Positions 1 through 11,618 of a stretch of 64,000 bases of DNA are shown in pieces (position 1 is the first letter of the stretch; each line of letters begins with the position of its first letter). A program made the translations under genes and the position numbers. This DNA is from Owenia fusiformis (Eukaryota > Annelida > Polychaeta > Sabellida > Oweniidae), in NCBI GenBank assembly GCA_903813345.2, contig CAIIXF020000004.1, forward strand, positions 11,257,196-11,321,195, written 5' to 3'. The notes beneath the pieces were generated by a model, which worked only from the letters and a program-made list of their open reading frames with translations, was not told where the DNA came from and ran no database searches.

Positions 1-149
1 CAAAGCATCTTATTTATATCAGACTTGTATCTATCTTATAAGGACAACTTGTGTTCCAATGTTCATTTAGGCGTGTGTCCATACCCTACTATGGTTTGTA
101 TTTCCTGAAATTACACAGAAATAGCATTAAAAACATGTAAATATCGCAT

Positions 150-860
150 TGTCGCTCCAAGCGACTAACCCCTTTTTGAGGTTGCTAAATTGTACCTGCG
201 TTCGACGCATTATACAAAACCGTCAACCCACGATACAAGTAGACTTAAAGTCTTTTACGTCAGAGTTCGAACTGTACTGCATCAGAACAACTGCTCGACG
301 TAATGGCTATAATGCCAAACATGATAACATTTTTTACGTCGGAGTTCCAACTGTACTTCAACAGAACAACTATTCGACGTACTGGTAATAATGCCAAACA
401 TGACAACAATTTTTCGTCTGAGTTCCAACTGTACTTCAACAGAACAACTATTCGACGTACTGGTAATTATGCCATACATGATAACACTTTTTATGTCGGA
501 GTTCCAACTGTACTTCAACAGAACAACTATTTGACATACTGGTAATAATGCCAAACATGATAACAATTTTCATGTCGGAATGTCAACTGAACTTTAACAG
601 AACAACTGCTCAACGTAATGCCAAACACGTTCAATATAGAATGCAATTAGCTGACGAACACTTCTCTAAGGTGTTTGTTACACTAATATTGTAAATGTTG
701 CTAGGAACACAGCTATCATCTTAAAACCATATTAACTACTATTCGACGTCATGACTATAACGTCAAACATGCCAACAATTCTTATTCAACAGAATTTACT
801 CAACGTAATGGCTATAATGCCAAACATAATAACAATCCTAAGTCAGAGTTCCATTACGTA
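150..860. repeat. ~78-bp minisatellite
   Basis: About five adjacent units of roughly 77-80 bp run from about 250 to 600. Each carries the phrases GAGTTCCAACTGTACTTCAA, CAGAACAACTATTCGACGTA and AATGCCAAACATGATAACA. Degenerate units reappear at about 735-860 after a diverged stretch. Short open frames on both strands are by-products of the repeat length and show no domain. It is a local tandem array with no gene. Confidence 0.85.
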
Positions 861-1594
861 ATTTTACTAAGTGTATTTCTTGTTGTTGCAGGTAAAACAT
901 TACAATCAAGTAGTCTATCTGAATTGACAACTTCAAAAATCAATTCACCAACCAACACAATCGCTTGAACTAAACTATTCCAAAATAGATTTTATCATTT
1001 TTGAAATAACCTGCTAAATTTTAACCAAAATCATATGCATTAATAAATATTTAACATCAATATTTACAAAAACATGGATAATCCAGAGAACATACCTGAA
1101 TCCAAATATCCAATGTATCAACTCAAACTATTTGTCTATCGTACATAGATTTCTCTATGCTATATACAGTAAACTCTAAAAATGTACAATTATCATTTGG
1201 ACCAGGAATCGACACACTAAGATCACGCTTATTTCAAAATGTATCAAGTTTGGAGCAACTCCGCAATTTTTCATTTAAACTTTTAGAATTTATTCAACAT
1301 GCAATAATCGTGCATTTAACTAACAATGTAACCAAAGTAAATGTCCAGATTCGACTTCTCCCAGTCTCGAATCTAGACAATTCAACTATCTTCTAAAGAA
1401 TAGTAAATCTTATATAAACTCGATCCAGGTTTTAAACCTAAATGATTATATTAGGGAATTCAATTCACCTGCCTAATCAGACTAATTAAAATATCTATTC
1501 AAAATCTTCAACTCGCCTTAAAAAAGTATCGATTTTCAAACAAATCGAAAACAAGAGTGTTAAAGACGAAAAGTAAGCAAATACAACCATTGTC
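861..1594. other. Intergenic, nothing recognised
   Basis: AT-rich sequence. A 79-codon open frame at 1157-1396 (+) has no recognisable motif and no supporting splice or codon signal. I see no gene, RNA or clear repeat end here. Confidence 0.5.
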
Positions 1595-3290
1595 AGGGCC
1601 GTCAGATGGGGGGGGTGCGATGGGTGCGACCGCACCCCCCTTTGTCACCCCTCAAAATAAATTTGAAAAAAAAAATTTGAAAAAAATGAAAAATATTTTT
1701 TTTGTAATTTTTTTTCATTGACTCATACACTTTGAAAGTACCCAGAAAGCACCAAATAGCATCTTAAAATTGTAAAATTTTCTAGGGGTATTGGCCACCC
1801 CTCACACCCCCCATAAAACAATGGAAAAGTTCTAAATTTTTTACACTTTTAAAGTGCCCAGATATCATCAAATAGCTCCTTGATATAGTTAGTGTTTCTG
1901 GGGGACTTACTCCCCCTCTTGCATCTTGCACTTGCATACCCCCCCCCCCCCCCCCCCCCTGCCCTCTGGCACCCCCCCCCCCCTTGATCCGCCCCAAAAA
2001 TTTTTTTTTGATTTTCTCAAGTTCTTTAATTGACACATACACTTTGAAAGTGCCCAGAAAGCACCAAATAGCGTCGTAAAATTGTAAAATTTTCTAGGGG
2101 GAGTGGTTCACCCCTCACAACCAAACAAAACAATGGAAAAGTTCTGAATTTGTTTTATGTATTGTCTCAGACACTTTTAAATTGCCCAGACATCTTCAAA
2201 TAGCTCCTTGATAAAGTTAATGATTCTGGAAGACTAACACTTACTCGCCCTCTGGCATCCCCACTCCACCTCCCCCTCTGGCAGCCCCCCTCCCTTAACA
2301 CCCCCCCCCAAAAAAAAAAAAATTGAGATTTTTATTGACTCATATCCTTTGAAAGTGCCCAGAAAGCACCAAATAGCATCTTAAAATTGTAAAATTTTCT
2401 TGGGAAATAAGCACTTTTAGGCACAGACACTTTTTAAGTGCCCAAACTTCATCGAATAGCACCTTGATATTGTAAATTTTGATATGGGGGACAAACACTT
2501 GCCCCCCCCCCAGCCCCACCTCCCCCTCTGGCACCCCTCCCCCCTTTGACAACCCCCCCAAAATTTGAAAAAAATTGTGATTGTTTTTCAATGTTTTTAT
2601 TGACTAATGCACTTTAAAAGTGCCCAGAAGCACCAAATATCATCTTTAAATTGTAAAATTTTCTAGGAGAGTTAGCCACCCCTCACATCCCCCACAAAAC
2701 AAAAGAAAATATTCTGAATTTCATGTATTGTCTCAGATATTCTTTAAGTGTACAGACATCAAATAGCACCTTGATATGGTCAATGTTTCCGGGGGACAAC
2801 CCCTTGCTCCCCTACTGGCACCCCACCCCACTTCACCCTCTCATCCTTTTTGACACCCCCAAAAGAATTTGAAAAAAATTCACATTTTTCTTATTGACTC
2901 ATAACGCACAGGCGTACCAGATGGTTGCAAATTCGCTCCAAATACAACCAAATTTCAAAATTTTCCTGGGGGAGAACCCCCGGACCCCCCTGAATGCTCA
3001 GTTTTTTATTCACTCAACTCTTATTCCTGTGGTGGTGGCGTACTACTTAGAAACTTACACTTTGAAAGTGCCCAGAAAGCACCAAATAGCATCTCAAAAC
3101 TATAAAATTTTCTAGGGGGAGTGGACAACTCCTCACACCCCCCACAAAACAATTGGAACGTTTGGAAGTTGCATGCATTTGTTAATTCCAAACCAATACA
3201 GGGAGTAACTGACCCCCCCCCCCCCTCTGTCTTACGCGATTTGATTTACGCGGCAAAAAATTTATATTCTCTTAAGCAAAAAACCGCACC
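1595..3290. repeat. ~300-bp tandem array with long C/G tracts
   Basis: About five diverged units, with anchors near 1718, 2028, 2335, 2598 and 3055, share the phrases ACACTTTGAAAGTGCCCAGA, AAGCACCAAATAGCATCTTA and AAAATTTTCTAGGGGGAGT. They are joined by C-runs, the longest near 1940-1980 and 3208-3225. The left edge near 1595 (GTCAGGGCCGTCAGATGGGG) and right edge near 3225 (GGGAGTAACTGACCCCCC) suggest one bounded element with an internal tandem core. The runs of G on the minus strand fit the G-quadruplex pattern. No protein is supported. Confidence 0.8.
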
Positions 3291-6200
3291 CCCCTTGGAG
3301 AAAAGTGTCTTACGGGCCTGATTGTAAAGTATGCGTACCAAGCATATGTCTGAATCCGACTACCCGTGTATCGATTCACAACATACCTGTACCTTCAAAG
3401 ATAACCATCTTCTTTATCAATGTTATAAACAGAGAAACTAGACCGAACTGTTGGTATAAACACCCTATCAGAAAACCTAAAATGCTGATATTACACAATG
3501 CAGTTTTATAGGATTCCACTTCTATTTTACACGACCAGTATTCAACAATATCGATCCACGACATTTTAAGCTGAAAGAGCTATTTATAAACATGTAAATT
3601 AAAAATATACTATACTAGTAACCTTTTTGCATCTATCAACATTAACTGTTTGAGCCTGAATACGACTACTCTTAGAACTCATTTGATCAAGCAGTTTATT
3701 TAACTGAATCAGTCAAATAAAATATCCTCCATAATTCAGCAACTTGTCTATGAAGACGAAAAGTTCTGAATATAGAAACTTATACAGGATACAATTTGTT
3801 TTTGTATGGATATTCAGTATCTAAAAAGATATGCCTGAACTCTACCCCCCTGGTAACGATTCACGACATTTCCCAACCAAAAAGTTCTTTATGATTACTC
3901 TCGGAACCCCTTAATGGCATTTTGATCATTTCTAAATATGAATCAATGTTGTGAGTAGCAAACAAACATGTTTGCGATAACGTATAGCCTACAAAAAATT
4001 CATTAAGAATCTGTCTAATCCAAGCATCCTCTTGATAATAAAAGTTATGAAAGTGTACAATTTCATTTGCAGGATATGAAGTATCCAAGGTGTAAGTATG
4101 AATCCGACCCTCCTGGTAGCGATTCACTGCAATAATGTCATTAGCTTATAACTTAAATACCATACAAATATAGATTACCAAACAACGACATTTAACAATT
4201 CGACAATGACTCCTGAGTAACACAACTTGTTAGTTGTTTGTCATGACTTACAACATTGAAATGCTTACGTTGCACAACTTTATTAGTTTATACAAAAACT
4301 ATAATGTAACATAAGAGTTCGTTTGAAAAACGTTTGCTGTAAAATAACATTTTAATATCTTTGCCCAACACTGCTTTTTGCTGAACCGAGGGGCATATTT
4401 GCACCTTGCAAATACCATGTCTGAAACAAATCAACAAGCCTAAAACCGTAACTCTGGTTTAAAAACTGCCAAATCTAAATAGGACGTTTGTTTGTAAGGA
4501 TTCCATCTCCCTATAACACATAAAATGCAGTTTTTGTAAATCTTCGGAAAATGTACCCGTTTGCGTAGTGACCTAAATATCTGAAACAATTTCAAAAACA
4601 TGAATATTTTGACAGTCAAGTTACAAACATCCAACGTCTGTAGCAGTGTGACGTCTTGCCCATGACTGAACGATAGATCTTGCAATCTTTACTGTTTAGT
4701 GCTCTTGCACCTGTGACCAATCTAAATGTGTTTTTTCGCAAAACTTACAAACCCTCTATCCTTACATTAATAAAAAGGATATTTGATATGCTAAGCAAAT
4801 CTGAATAACAATTACTTATCTTATTCATTGCGATAGCTGAACCCTCTTTGTTTAGCGTTCCCGCAATCCAAACATTGGTCCTTAGCGTTGACTTCTTCTC
4901 ATGAACCAGCGCACCTCTCGGGTAACGTCGCATCGTTCGATGTTACTGAAACTCAAACGATTACATGGTCACTTTTCGGGTATACATGTATAATATCGTT
5001 TCAATCGTTTATGCAGAGCATTTTGATATGTGGTCGATTACTCTAACCAATCAACAATCTTTTCTATCTGAGGAACACCTTACGAAATTGCAAAACATTA
5101 CTTGTTTCAATATAAACTACTTCTTACCCTTGCCAAATCGCTGGTTTTCTTACTGCATGTAAGACGAGTATCAATCCCAATGAAGAATCACATTGACGGT
5201 ATTGCAATATATGCATCCTCTGTTCATCGTGTATAGGTATCAATATATGCATATAACAAGGGCTAAATGATAAAAACCGAATGCACCCATAATAGTCGCA
5301 TCTAGCTAAAACTGTGTATATACGCTTCGGTTGCTGCTCGCAGAATAACACGATCATATCGTGCATCTACTCACATAACCTACTCATGATCACATCATGT
5401 TATCCAATCAGTTGAAATCGCGTTCGATTTCACTAACGTTACGACGTTATATCAACCGGAAATAAAATAATTCAACTCTAATTTCAAACGTGTTGAATTT
5501 TAATTATTACGTGTTATTATGTTGTTTAGAGCCATAGTAAAATATATGCTTCTCTAGAGGTAAAGCATACATATTAGTTCAAGAAATGACCATATGAAAT
5601 AAGAAAATAAACTTGAATATATAAAACACAATTGTCACAATCATTCTAAGGATTTTCAAAATGGCTGACATCATTTTATTTCATGTTGAGAATTGCATAA
5701 AAGTTCCATTTTTGCACAACGGTGGTCTTAACCTAGATCTTTACATATCTCAAGATGTACCTTAGAAGTAGACTATTCCCTCACTACATATAACTTTCTA
5801 GGTAAGAACCAGGCGTTATATGAACAAAGCAAGAGTTTATCATGACTTTCCTCTCTCTACAAATAAGTGGGTCAACACAATTTCAAACATAACTAATCCC
5901 TACTCAATGGCTATTGAAATGTGACTATTTATTTGCATGGAATATTAACCCAATGAGTGTATAGCAAGAGTGATACTATTAAACAATTGAACATCTGCAA
6001 AGTTTGGTTTATACATTCTGGAGACGTTTTCTTAAACTGATAGAAAATGCCTATTTTCACAGGAAGTGATACATACCTCCAAAATTGACAAAAAAAAATA
6101 CATATATGGATTCTTGTTATTGCTATTTCTCAGAAATATACGTATTTATCTACAATTTGATCCTAGATATCAAGGATACTAACGACGATGCATTTTTCAA

Positions 6201-6590
6201 AAAATGTTAAGTGACCCCAGGGGTGTCTATAGCCATTCGTTCTTTCTCGAATTCTGTAGAATGCCAAACAGCCAACAGGGTGCATCACCAATGGTGGGGA
6301 GGCCATTGTTTGGTATATATGAGGAGCAGTTACTCATTTATTTTTCATTTGATATTTATCATTTACTGTCTTACTAGAATATCTATAAAGAGAATATACA
6401 TCCAGTGAATCATCCCAGTGTCTGTTATATTTAAGATTGTTTTCAAAAACTAAATCCATAATTTTTGGCCCCATCCTATTGAAATATCGAAAATGTTCGA
6501 GAACTGGTAGCAAGAGCTTACGAAATAATTTGTTGATATGTGGTGTCTGCATTGATTTCATTTGCTTTTCCCAGCTCTGGTGCTGAGAAT
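3291..6590. other. Intergenic, diverged repeats
   Basis: No gene is visible. A short phrase resembling GAATCCGACTACCCGTGTAT followed by CGATTCACGACAT recurs near 3351, 3540, 3840 and 4100, so this may be an old and badly decayed repeat cluster. The remaining short open frames are unsupported. Confidence 0.4.
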
Positions 6591-6594
6591 TCAT

Positions 6595-6705
6595 TTACCA
6601 AAGCAAGATTATTATATTTTTCGTATATGTATTTTTGTAACATATTTATGTATATGTACTCATCTTGTAGATGGTAAATAAAATAACATAACATAACATA
6701 TAGAA
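6595..6705 (+). mobile_element. Possible retroposon 3' tail
   Basis: The stretch ends in GGTAAATAAAATAACATAACATAACATA, that is, an AATAAA-like signal followed by a short (AACAT)n run. Many non-LTR retroposons (LINE or SINE) end this way. No coding part attached to it is recognised. Confidence 0.3.
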
Positions 6706-6952
6706 GGTGTCTAAGTCATTTTACGAAGAAAACAATGCATGATAAATTGGTTGGAAGAAAACATAATTAAAGTAGAAGGTATCCTGTGGTAGGCTGAATT
6801 AACACTAATATAATATAATTAGCTAAGTAAGTGTTTTTCATCACACCTGGGTTCATAACTAGAAGAGTTCAGTTATGAATTCTTAAGTGAAGATTTTATA
6901 CCAGTTATTTTTATGTTGCAGTATAAATAACAACTCTTACTTATTACATATA

Positions 6953-8261
6953 CAGGGTGAGCCCAAAAAGGTAACCAAAACAAATGTATGTTAATAACCC
7001 AGTCATTCAGCATTGGTTTAAACTCATATTTAACACAATTAAACTTTGTTCAATGTTCTTTCATTCTACTAAGTGCCATTGGTCTATACCTCATAGTCAC
7101 GATTTCATGGTCATTTACAAAACATGCCTAAAATGTAGAAATGTGCCTCACTGACTGGACATAAATCCCACAAGCAGCTTAACAATTATTTTAGCAATAG
7201 CTCTATGGTACATTCTTAAAATTTGTTTTTGTTCTGTACAAATGATTATTGAATATGGCCTACTTTTCTACGAATGGGAGCATCGACCTTGGGGAAGATG
7301 CTTCCCTAAGTGGAGAAGTGTTTCATGATTTCAGTGTTCATTTTAAAAGGAGTTGTAAACCATAGATCTATTTTTTAAATGTTAAGGTCCAAATTGTATT
7401 CTATTCAAATTATATCACTGTTAAACTAATATCTGCTTTAAATGGGCTTATTAGCCTTTTGCGGATTATTGATGTAGATGTAGAACTACGCCTGTGAAGC
7501 TCCAAGTGTTCTTGGCTACCCAAGTATTCCGACTCTTGCCGAAGTATTCTGACTTGACCAAAGTATTCTTGGTTTACTCATCTTATTAAATACATTCGAT
7601 ATGTTGATTTTCAATTTCTAATTCAATGCTAGGTTTTTACAGAGATGACTGTTGAAATTAAGTTAACGAACCACGTATAATGTGGCTGCCTCGTGCACGA
7701 AAGGCTTTCCATTAATTTAGGTGTTGGACTTTTGCTCCATGGAACACTCATGAGCAATAGAATATTTAGATAGAATATATCAATATATTTAGGCTGGGTT
7801 TCAGGATTATGCCTCATTTTTGGAAAAAATGGGCCTTTTTAAAAATGGGTCCATATTTTTAAAAAGTGGGTTACAACTTTCAAAGGGCCAACATTTTAGG
7901 AATATCTCGCTTCATCCTAGCATTTTCCAGCAACATTTTATTTTTTGAACCATATCTTGTGAATTTTAAGATATGATAAAATAAGTGAACTTGGAACACT
8001 TGGGTTGTCAGAACAGTTGGGCAAGAGTCAGAACACTTGGGCAAAACAGTTGGGCTTCCACATACGCCCAACACGTTCAAGTTGGCCGGCATGATTTGTA
8101 AAATGGCCATAAAATCGTGACCAATAGGGATAGACCACTGAAATTGGTAGAATGACAATACATTGAACACGGCCTAATTTCGCTACATATGACACTAAAC
8201 CCATACAGGATGACTGAGTTACTAAGATTTGGTTGGGTCACCTTTTTTCTGGCTCACCCTG
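6953..8261. mobile_element. TA-flanked long-TIR DNA element (Tc1/mariner-type, non-autonomous)
   Basis: The left end reads TA then CAGGGTGAGCC, and the right end reads GGCTCACCCTG then TA, giving a TA target duplication at 6951-6952 and 8262-8263. The inverted similarity extends about 200 bp inward: GTTCAATGTTCTTTCATTCTAC on the left pairs with an inverted GTTCAATGTATTGTCATTCTAC on the right, followed by matching GGTCTATACC and GTCACGATTT blocks. The 1.3-kb interior shows no transposase. TA duplication plus TIRs suits the Tc1/mariner superfamily, but the exact family is inference. The right end lies about 360 bp upstream of the GPCR start. Confidence 0.8.
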
Positions 8262-8467
8262 TAAAATAAACTAGTGTCAGCTCAGCGTATGCGTCAGATA
8301 TTAGAAGAAAGACAGTGACTTGTCAACAAGAAGTCATTGAACGAATGAACAAATACAGTACAAGAAAATAGTATATAAAAATAATAAAGTAACTATAAAA
8401 GAATTAAGCTACAAAGATAGATAGTTTTGCAGTGAAAATGAGAATACTTGCTATGATTTAGGAGCAT

Positions 8468-8640
8468 CAAGAAAAAATAAAATTGGTGAGACTACAACAC
8501 AAACAAATTAAATGATCAAACAAAAATACAGTATTTCTATTTATTTTATTTTGAAAAGGAGAAAATTTGGAAAATGAGGCTGCTTGTAAGGATTTATAAG
8601 AAGAATTAAGAAAAAATAAAATGGATGAGACTACAACACT
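8468..8640 (+). repeat. Short direct repeat spanning the GPCR start
   Basis: A ~33-bp phrase (AAGAAAAAATAAAAT, then GATGAGACTACAACAC) at 8607-8639 contains the GPCR ATG. A near copy lies at 8468-8500, about 139 bp upstream, where the equivalent position reads TTGGTGAG instead of ATGGATGAG. This is a local duplication of the leader and start region. Confidence 0.7.
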
Positions 8641-9775
8641 TGAACATAACATTAGCAAATTGTATAACTGGCAAATTGAAGCAAATGCAAGTAGTGTACA
8701 TATTGGACTGATGTGTGTCTCTGGCATCATCTTCGTTTTCTTGATCCTTACGAACGGTTTACTGATTACAGTAGTGTTTAAAAATAAGCACTTGCAGACC
8801 CCTCCAAATATCATAGTTCTGAATATAGCAATAGCTGACCTTCTTCAAGCACTCTTTGGACTACCTATCCGGGAATTGATGAATTATGAATATGACATTG
8901 CAAGAGATATTGTGCTAGGAACAGTTGATAAAAAACACATTTGCTTTTTGAGAATATTCTTTACACTGCTAGCGACAGGTGGTGCTTTGTTCTTTTTTGT
9001 AACATTGGCCATTGAGCGGTTTGTTGCGATTGTGTTGCCGTTTCGTTATGATAGATGGATGTGTAAGAGAAATACAATTATACTGACTCTGATGTCATGG
9101 GGATTAGTCATCTCCATCATTATCCCTGTATTCTTTGGTTGGAACACATGGGATGTGAAAGAGCAGTGCTCTGTACTGAATACACTTCATAGAATCTCCA
9201 ACTCCGCAATCCTGAATCCTTTGATTTATGGTTCTCTGGCCCTAACTGCGATCCTGTATGGTAAGATATTCTGGATTGCCAAAAAGAAGCAAACTCAGAT
9301 TTTGGCTCAGATTCAAGCTGTTGACCACGCCAAAGCTGTAGCGTATAAACGTAGCTTCAAGATTTTGAAAACTGTTGTAATAATCCTTGGACTGTTCATA
9401 CTATCATGGATTCCATTACTGTTTGTGAGGATGGTTCTCACACGTACAAATCTTGATGCTAATGCCATTATTTTACTGACGAATATCACATTCAAAATCT
9501 TGCTGATAAAATCTATATTCAAGCCGATGATATTTTGTGAGAAAGATCGACAGCTTCGAATGGCTGCATTGAAACTGTTAGGCCTAAACCGGGATAATGT
9601 AGAAATACTTTTCACTGCTAATTCCCCCAGCACAGAGAGATATCCTCGTCTCCCTCGTGTGAACGAGGCCTTTACAGGAGTAGAAGCCACAGAAAGAGAA
9701 CATAGAGTTATTCAGGCATCAAGTAGTAAGATTGGAGACACGGAATCGGCAATGTGTTTAAAGGGTTCCGATTAG
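8621..9775 (+). CDS. Orphan class A (rhodopsin-like) GPCR, single exon
   Basis: 384 codons without an intron; the ATG sits in AAAATGG. The product is a seven-helix plasma-membrane receptor expected to couple to G proteins. TM1 is at about residues 28-52 (TNGLLITVVF, N1.50). TM2 is at 63-85 (LNIAIADLL, D2.50). TM3 is at 107-140, with C3.25 just before it and ERF in place of DRY. The ECL2 Cys lies in EQCSVL. TM5 is at about 190-215. TM6 carries SWIPLL in place of CWxP. TM7 ends KPMIF where NPxxY is usual. N-terminal N-x-S/T sites are present (NIS, NAS). The missing tyrosines of DRY and NPxxY are unusual and could change activation or signal a divergent, lineage-specific receptor. The ligand is unknown. 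The C-terminus runs into a transposon: residues 381-384 (KGSD) and the stop lie at or past the insertion edge at 9758-9762. Confidence 0.9.
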   Translation: MDETTTLEHNISKLYNWQIEANASSVHIGLMCVSGIIFVFLILTNGLLITVVFKNKHLQTPPNIIVLNIAIADLLQALFGLPIRELMNYEYDIARDIVLGTVDKKHICFLRIFFTLLATGGALFFFVTLAIERFVAIVLPFRYDRWMCKRNTIILTLMSWGLVISIIIPVFFGWNTWDVKEQCSVLNTLHRISNSAILNPLIYGSLALTAILYGKIFWIAKKKQTQILAQIQAVDHAKAVAYKRSFKILKTVVIILGLFILSWIPLLFVRMVLTRTNLDANAIILLTNITFKILLIKSIFKPMIFCEKDRQLRMAALKLLGLNRDNVEILFTANSPSTERYPRLPRVNEAFTGVEATEREHRVIQASSSKIGDTESAMCLKGSD

Positions 9776-10333
9776 CATCCCGTATAAAAACAATATGGCG
9801 GCTCCAGGCGAATCAACTGGATCAGTCCATTTTTAAGAAATAAGGGGAGTTCTGTAAAATCCAGTTTATTGAAATTGTCTTTGAGATAAAGTAATCCGTT
9901 TATAATGATTTTGAAAACGTTATCCAAAGAGTGATTGCGTTCAAAGAATACATGTACAACATCCAATATAAATCCTTGTATTAGAAACCGGTTTGTCTTG
10001 CTTTGTTTCATTTGTAGGATATTTCATATGCCAATCTGTGTGCTATTACGTTATGGGGAAATTTAGATGCCAATTTTTCCTTATTATACACAAACAGAAG
10101 ATCCTGGAACTTCACCCATAAATGTGGAATTGATTTGTCAAAATAAAAATCACCCTTTTATAAATGTGTGACGATCTATAATATACTTATGCTATATAAC
10201 AGTTAGAGGTGTTGACACAACGATCTCGAACCTGTGAACCCTTGAGTATTATTCCGGGATCGGGCCTTTTATACTAAACGGTGAGCAACACCAGAAACGA
10301 GCGTTCGATTTGCTAAACGATATGCGTCACCCT
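9762..10333. mobile_element. TTAA-flanked non-autonomous DNA element, copy A
   Basis: The 572-bp element starts AGGGTTCCGATTAGCATCCC and ends GCGTCACCCT, with TTAA on both sides (9758-9761 and 10334-10337). A ~95% similar copy with its own TTAA pair is at 17265-17823, which fixes the boundaries. The terminal inverted match is short (AGGGT), as in piggyBac or Kolobok-type elements, both of which target TTAA; I cannot decide between them. It sits at the 3' end of the GPCR and supplies its stop codon (9773-9775). It also holds an AATAAA at 10142-10147, which reads GATAAA in copy B, so it may provide the poly(A) signal too. Confidence 0.85.
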
Positions 10334-10337
10334 TTAA

Positions 10338-11560
10338 CAGTATTAATATGCCAAAAGTTCCAGAGAATTCAGGGGACAGTACCGATATAGCAGACTTCAA
10401 AATGAAAGATATGACAAATACTCTGCCTATTGAGACACAAGAATCTATAAATCTAGGACACATATGATGTCTCTCGATAACGCAGATGCGATTAGGTAGT
10501 TAGTTACCAGTTTCATCACCAGGTGGCTCGTTCGGGTCAGATAGCATGGCGGGTATAGTAGAAAGTTCCCTTTAACTTAAATTGCATCTGTTTTAGTGGT
10601 TCAATTTTCATATCACTCTATATCTAATAGTTATGCAAATTAAAATATGTCCAATAAAAGAAAATGTTATCTGTCCAATACAAGAAAATATATTTTACTT
10701 TTTGTGATTTTGTAACATGGGGTCTAAGGGGAATCAACCCGAACTAGAAGTCACATTTTCAAAAAAATTAAATTTTCAAAGTTGATAAATAATATTCGAA
10801 ACCATATTTCTAGATGTACGTTTACGTGTAGATTTCTGAACTTAATTGTAAGTGTGTGTCTTAAATAATGTAAAGTCGAAAGTGGACGTCATGATCAACC
10901 ATAGCTTTTTATCAGTTACTTTCTAGAAACATATATCTCGTTAAAACATAAAGATGTGATGATTATCAGAATAGAAAGTGATTGGCAAACAAAATGTTAA
11001 CGAGCAACAGTTTTTCTATATGATGGCTTATTTGAATCATTTTTGTAATTTTCTATTGAAACAACTTTGTTTTCTCGTCCAGTTTCTCGTCCTTTACCGC
11101 ATCCACATGAGAATGGTCTTTCCTGAATGCATTTTCTTCTTTGTAAGAGTATGTAAGCACCAAAGGAGGTATCAAAACTAATGGTTTACAAGACTGTCTA
11201 GATACTTTTCTTATCATACTTTATATTAATCGAAATGGTTAGCATGCAAATGGAAAAAAAGAAAACTGGGTTTTTTATTTTCAAGCTATGGCAGTCGGCT
11301 AGTAACCACTTTAATTTTGTAACGATAGATGTTCACCTTTGAAGAACGTGTGCATTAGAAGTGTAGACTTTACCTGCCCTACATCACTTTGCATACCCGG
11401 CACGCGGAGTCTAGTTAAAAACTACGAAGCTCTCTTTAAAGAAGCGAAGTCGAACATGGGCTCGAAAGAATGCAAAGATACACTAGAGAATGAATACACC
11501 ATATGCCGGCCTATCTACAAGTCTTTGGATGTCTAATTGTAAAATGTTAAATCAATTTTT
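10338..11560. other. Intergenic with one dispersed repeat
   Basis: 10559-10850 is an inverted copy of 39030-39285; both contain AAAGTCCCTTTAACTTAAATT-like ends, TTTTAGTGGTTCAATTTTCAT and TGTCCAATACAAGAAAATAT. A 65-codon open frame at 11339-11536 (+) with five cysteines has no recognisable domain, so I do not call it a gene. Confidence 0.5.
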
Positions 11561-11561
11561 T

Positions 11562-11618
11562 TTTACTACAATGGCTGGAGGAAATATCCATGGTCTTGAG
11601 GGTTCTGATTGTAATATC
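11562..11618 (-). pseudogene. Fragment matching the C-terminus of the 26.7-kb coding segment
   Basis: On the minus strand this reads LDITIRTLKTMDISSSHCSK, which matches LDITIRALETMGISYSQCSK encoded at 26648-26712 (-). The DNA match is about 57 bp and stops abruptly at about 11616, where an inverted-repeat element begins. It looks like a fragment of the same host-like coding family, copied or left behind beside a transposon. Confidence 0.5.

Noticed and set aside
282-566. Open frames with internal repeats at the left edge
   Set aside because: The 78-bp unit is divisible by three in places, so it stays open by repetition. No signal of a real protein.
7880-8170. 96-codon open frame (-) inside the TA-flanked element
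   Set aside because: It covers the TIR region and shows no transposase motif, so it is treated as chance.
11339-11536. 65-codon cysteine-containing open frame (+)
   Set aside because: No start context, signal peptide or homologous pattern that I can name. It may be an old exon but is unsupported.
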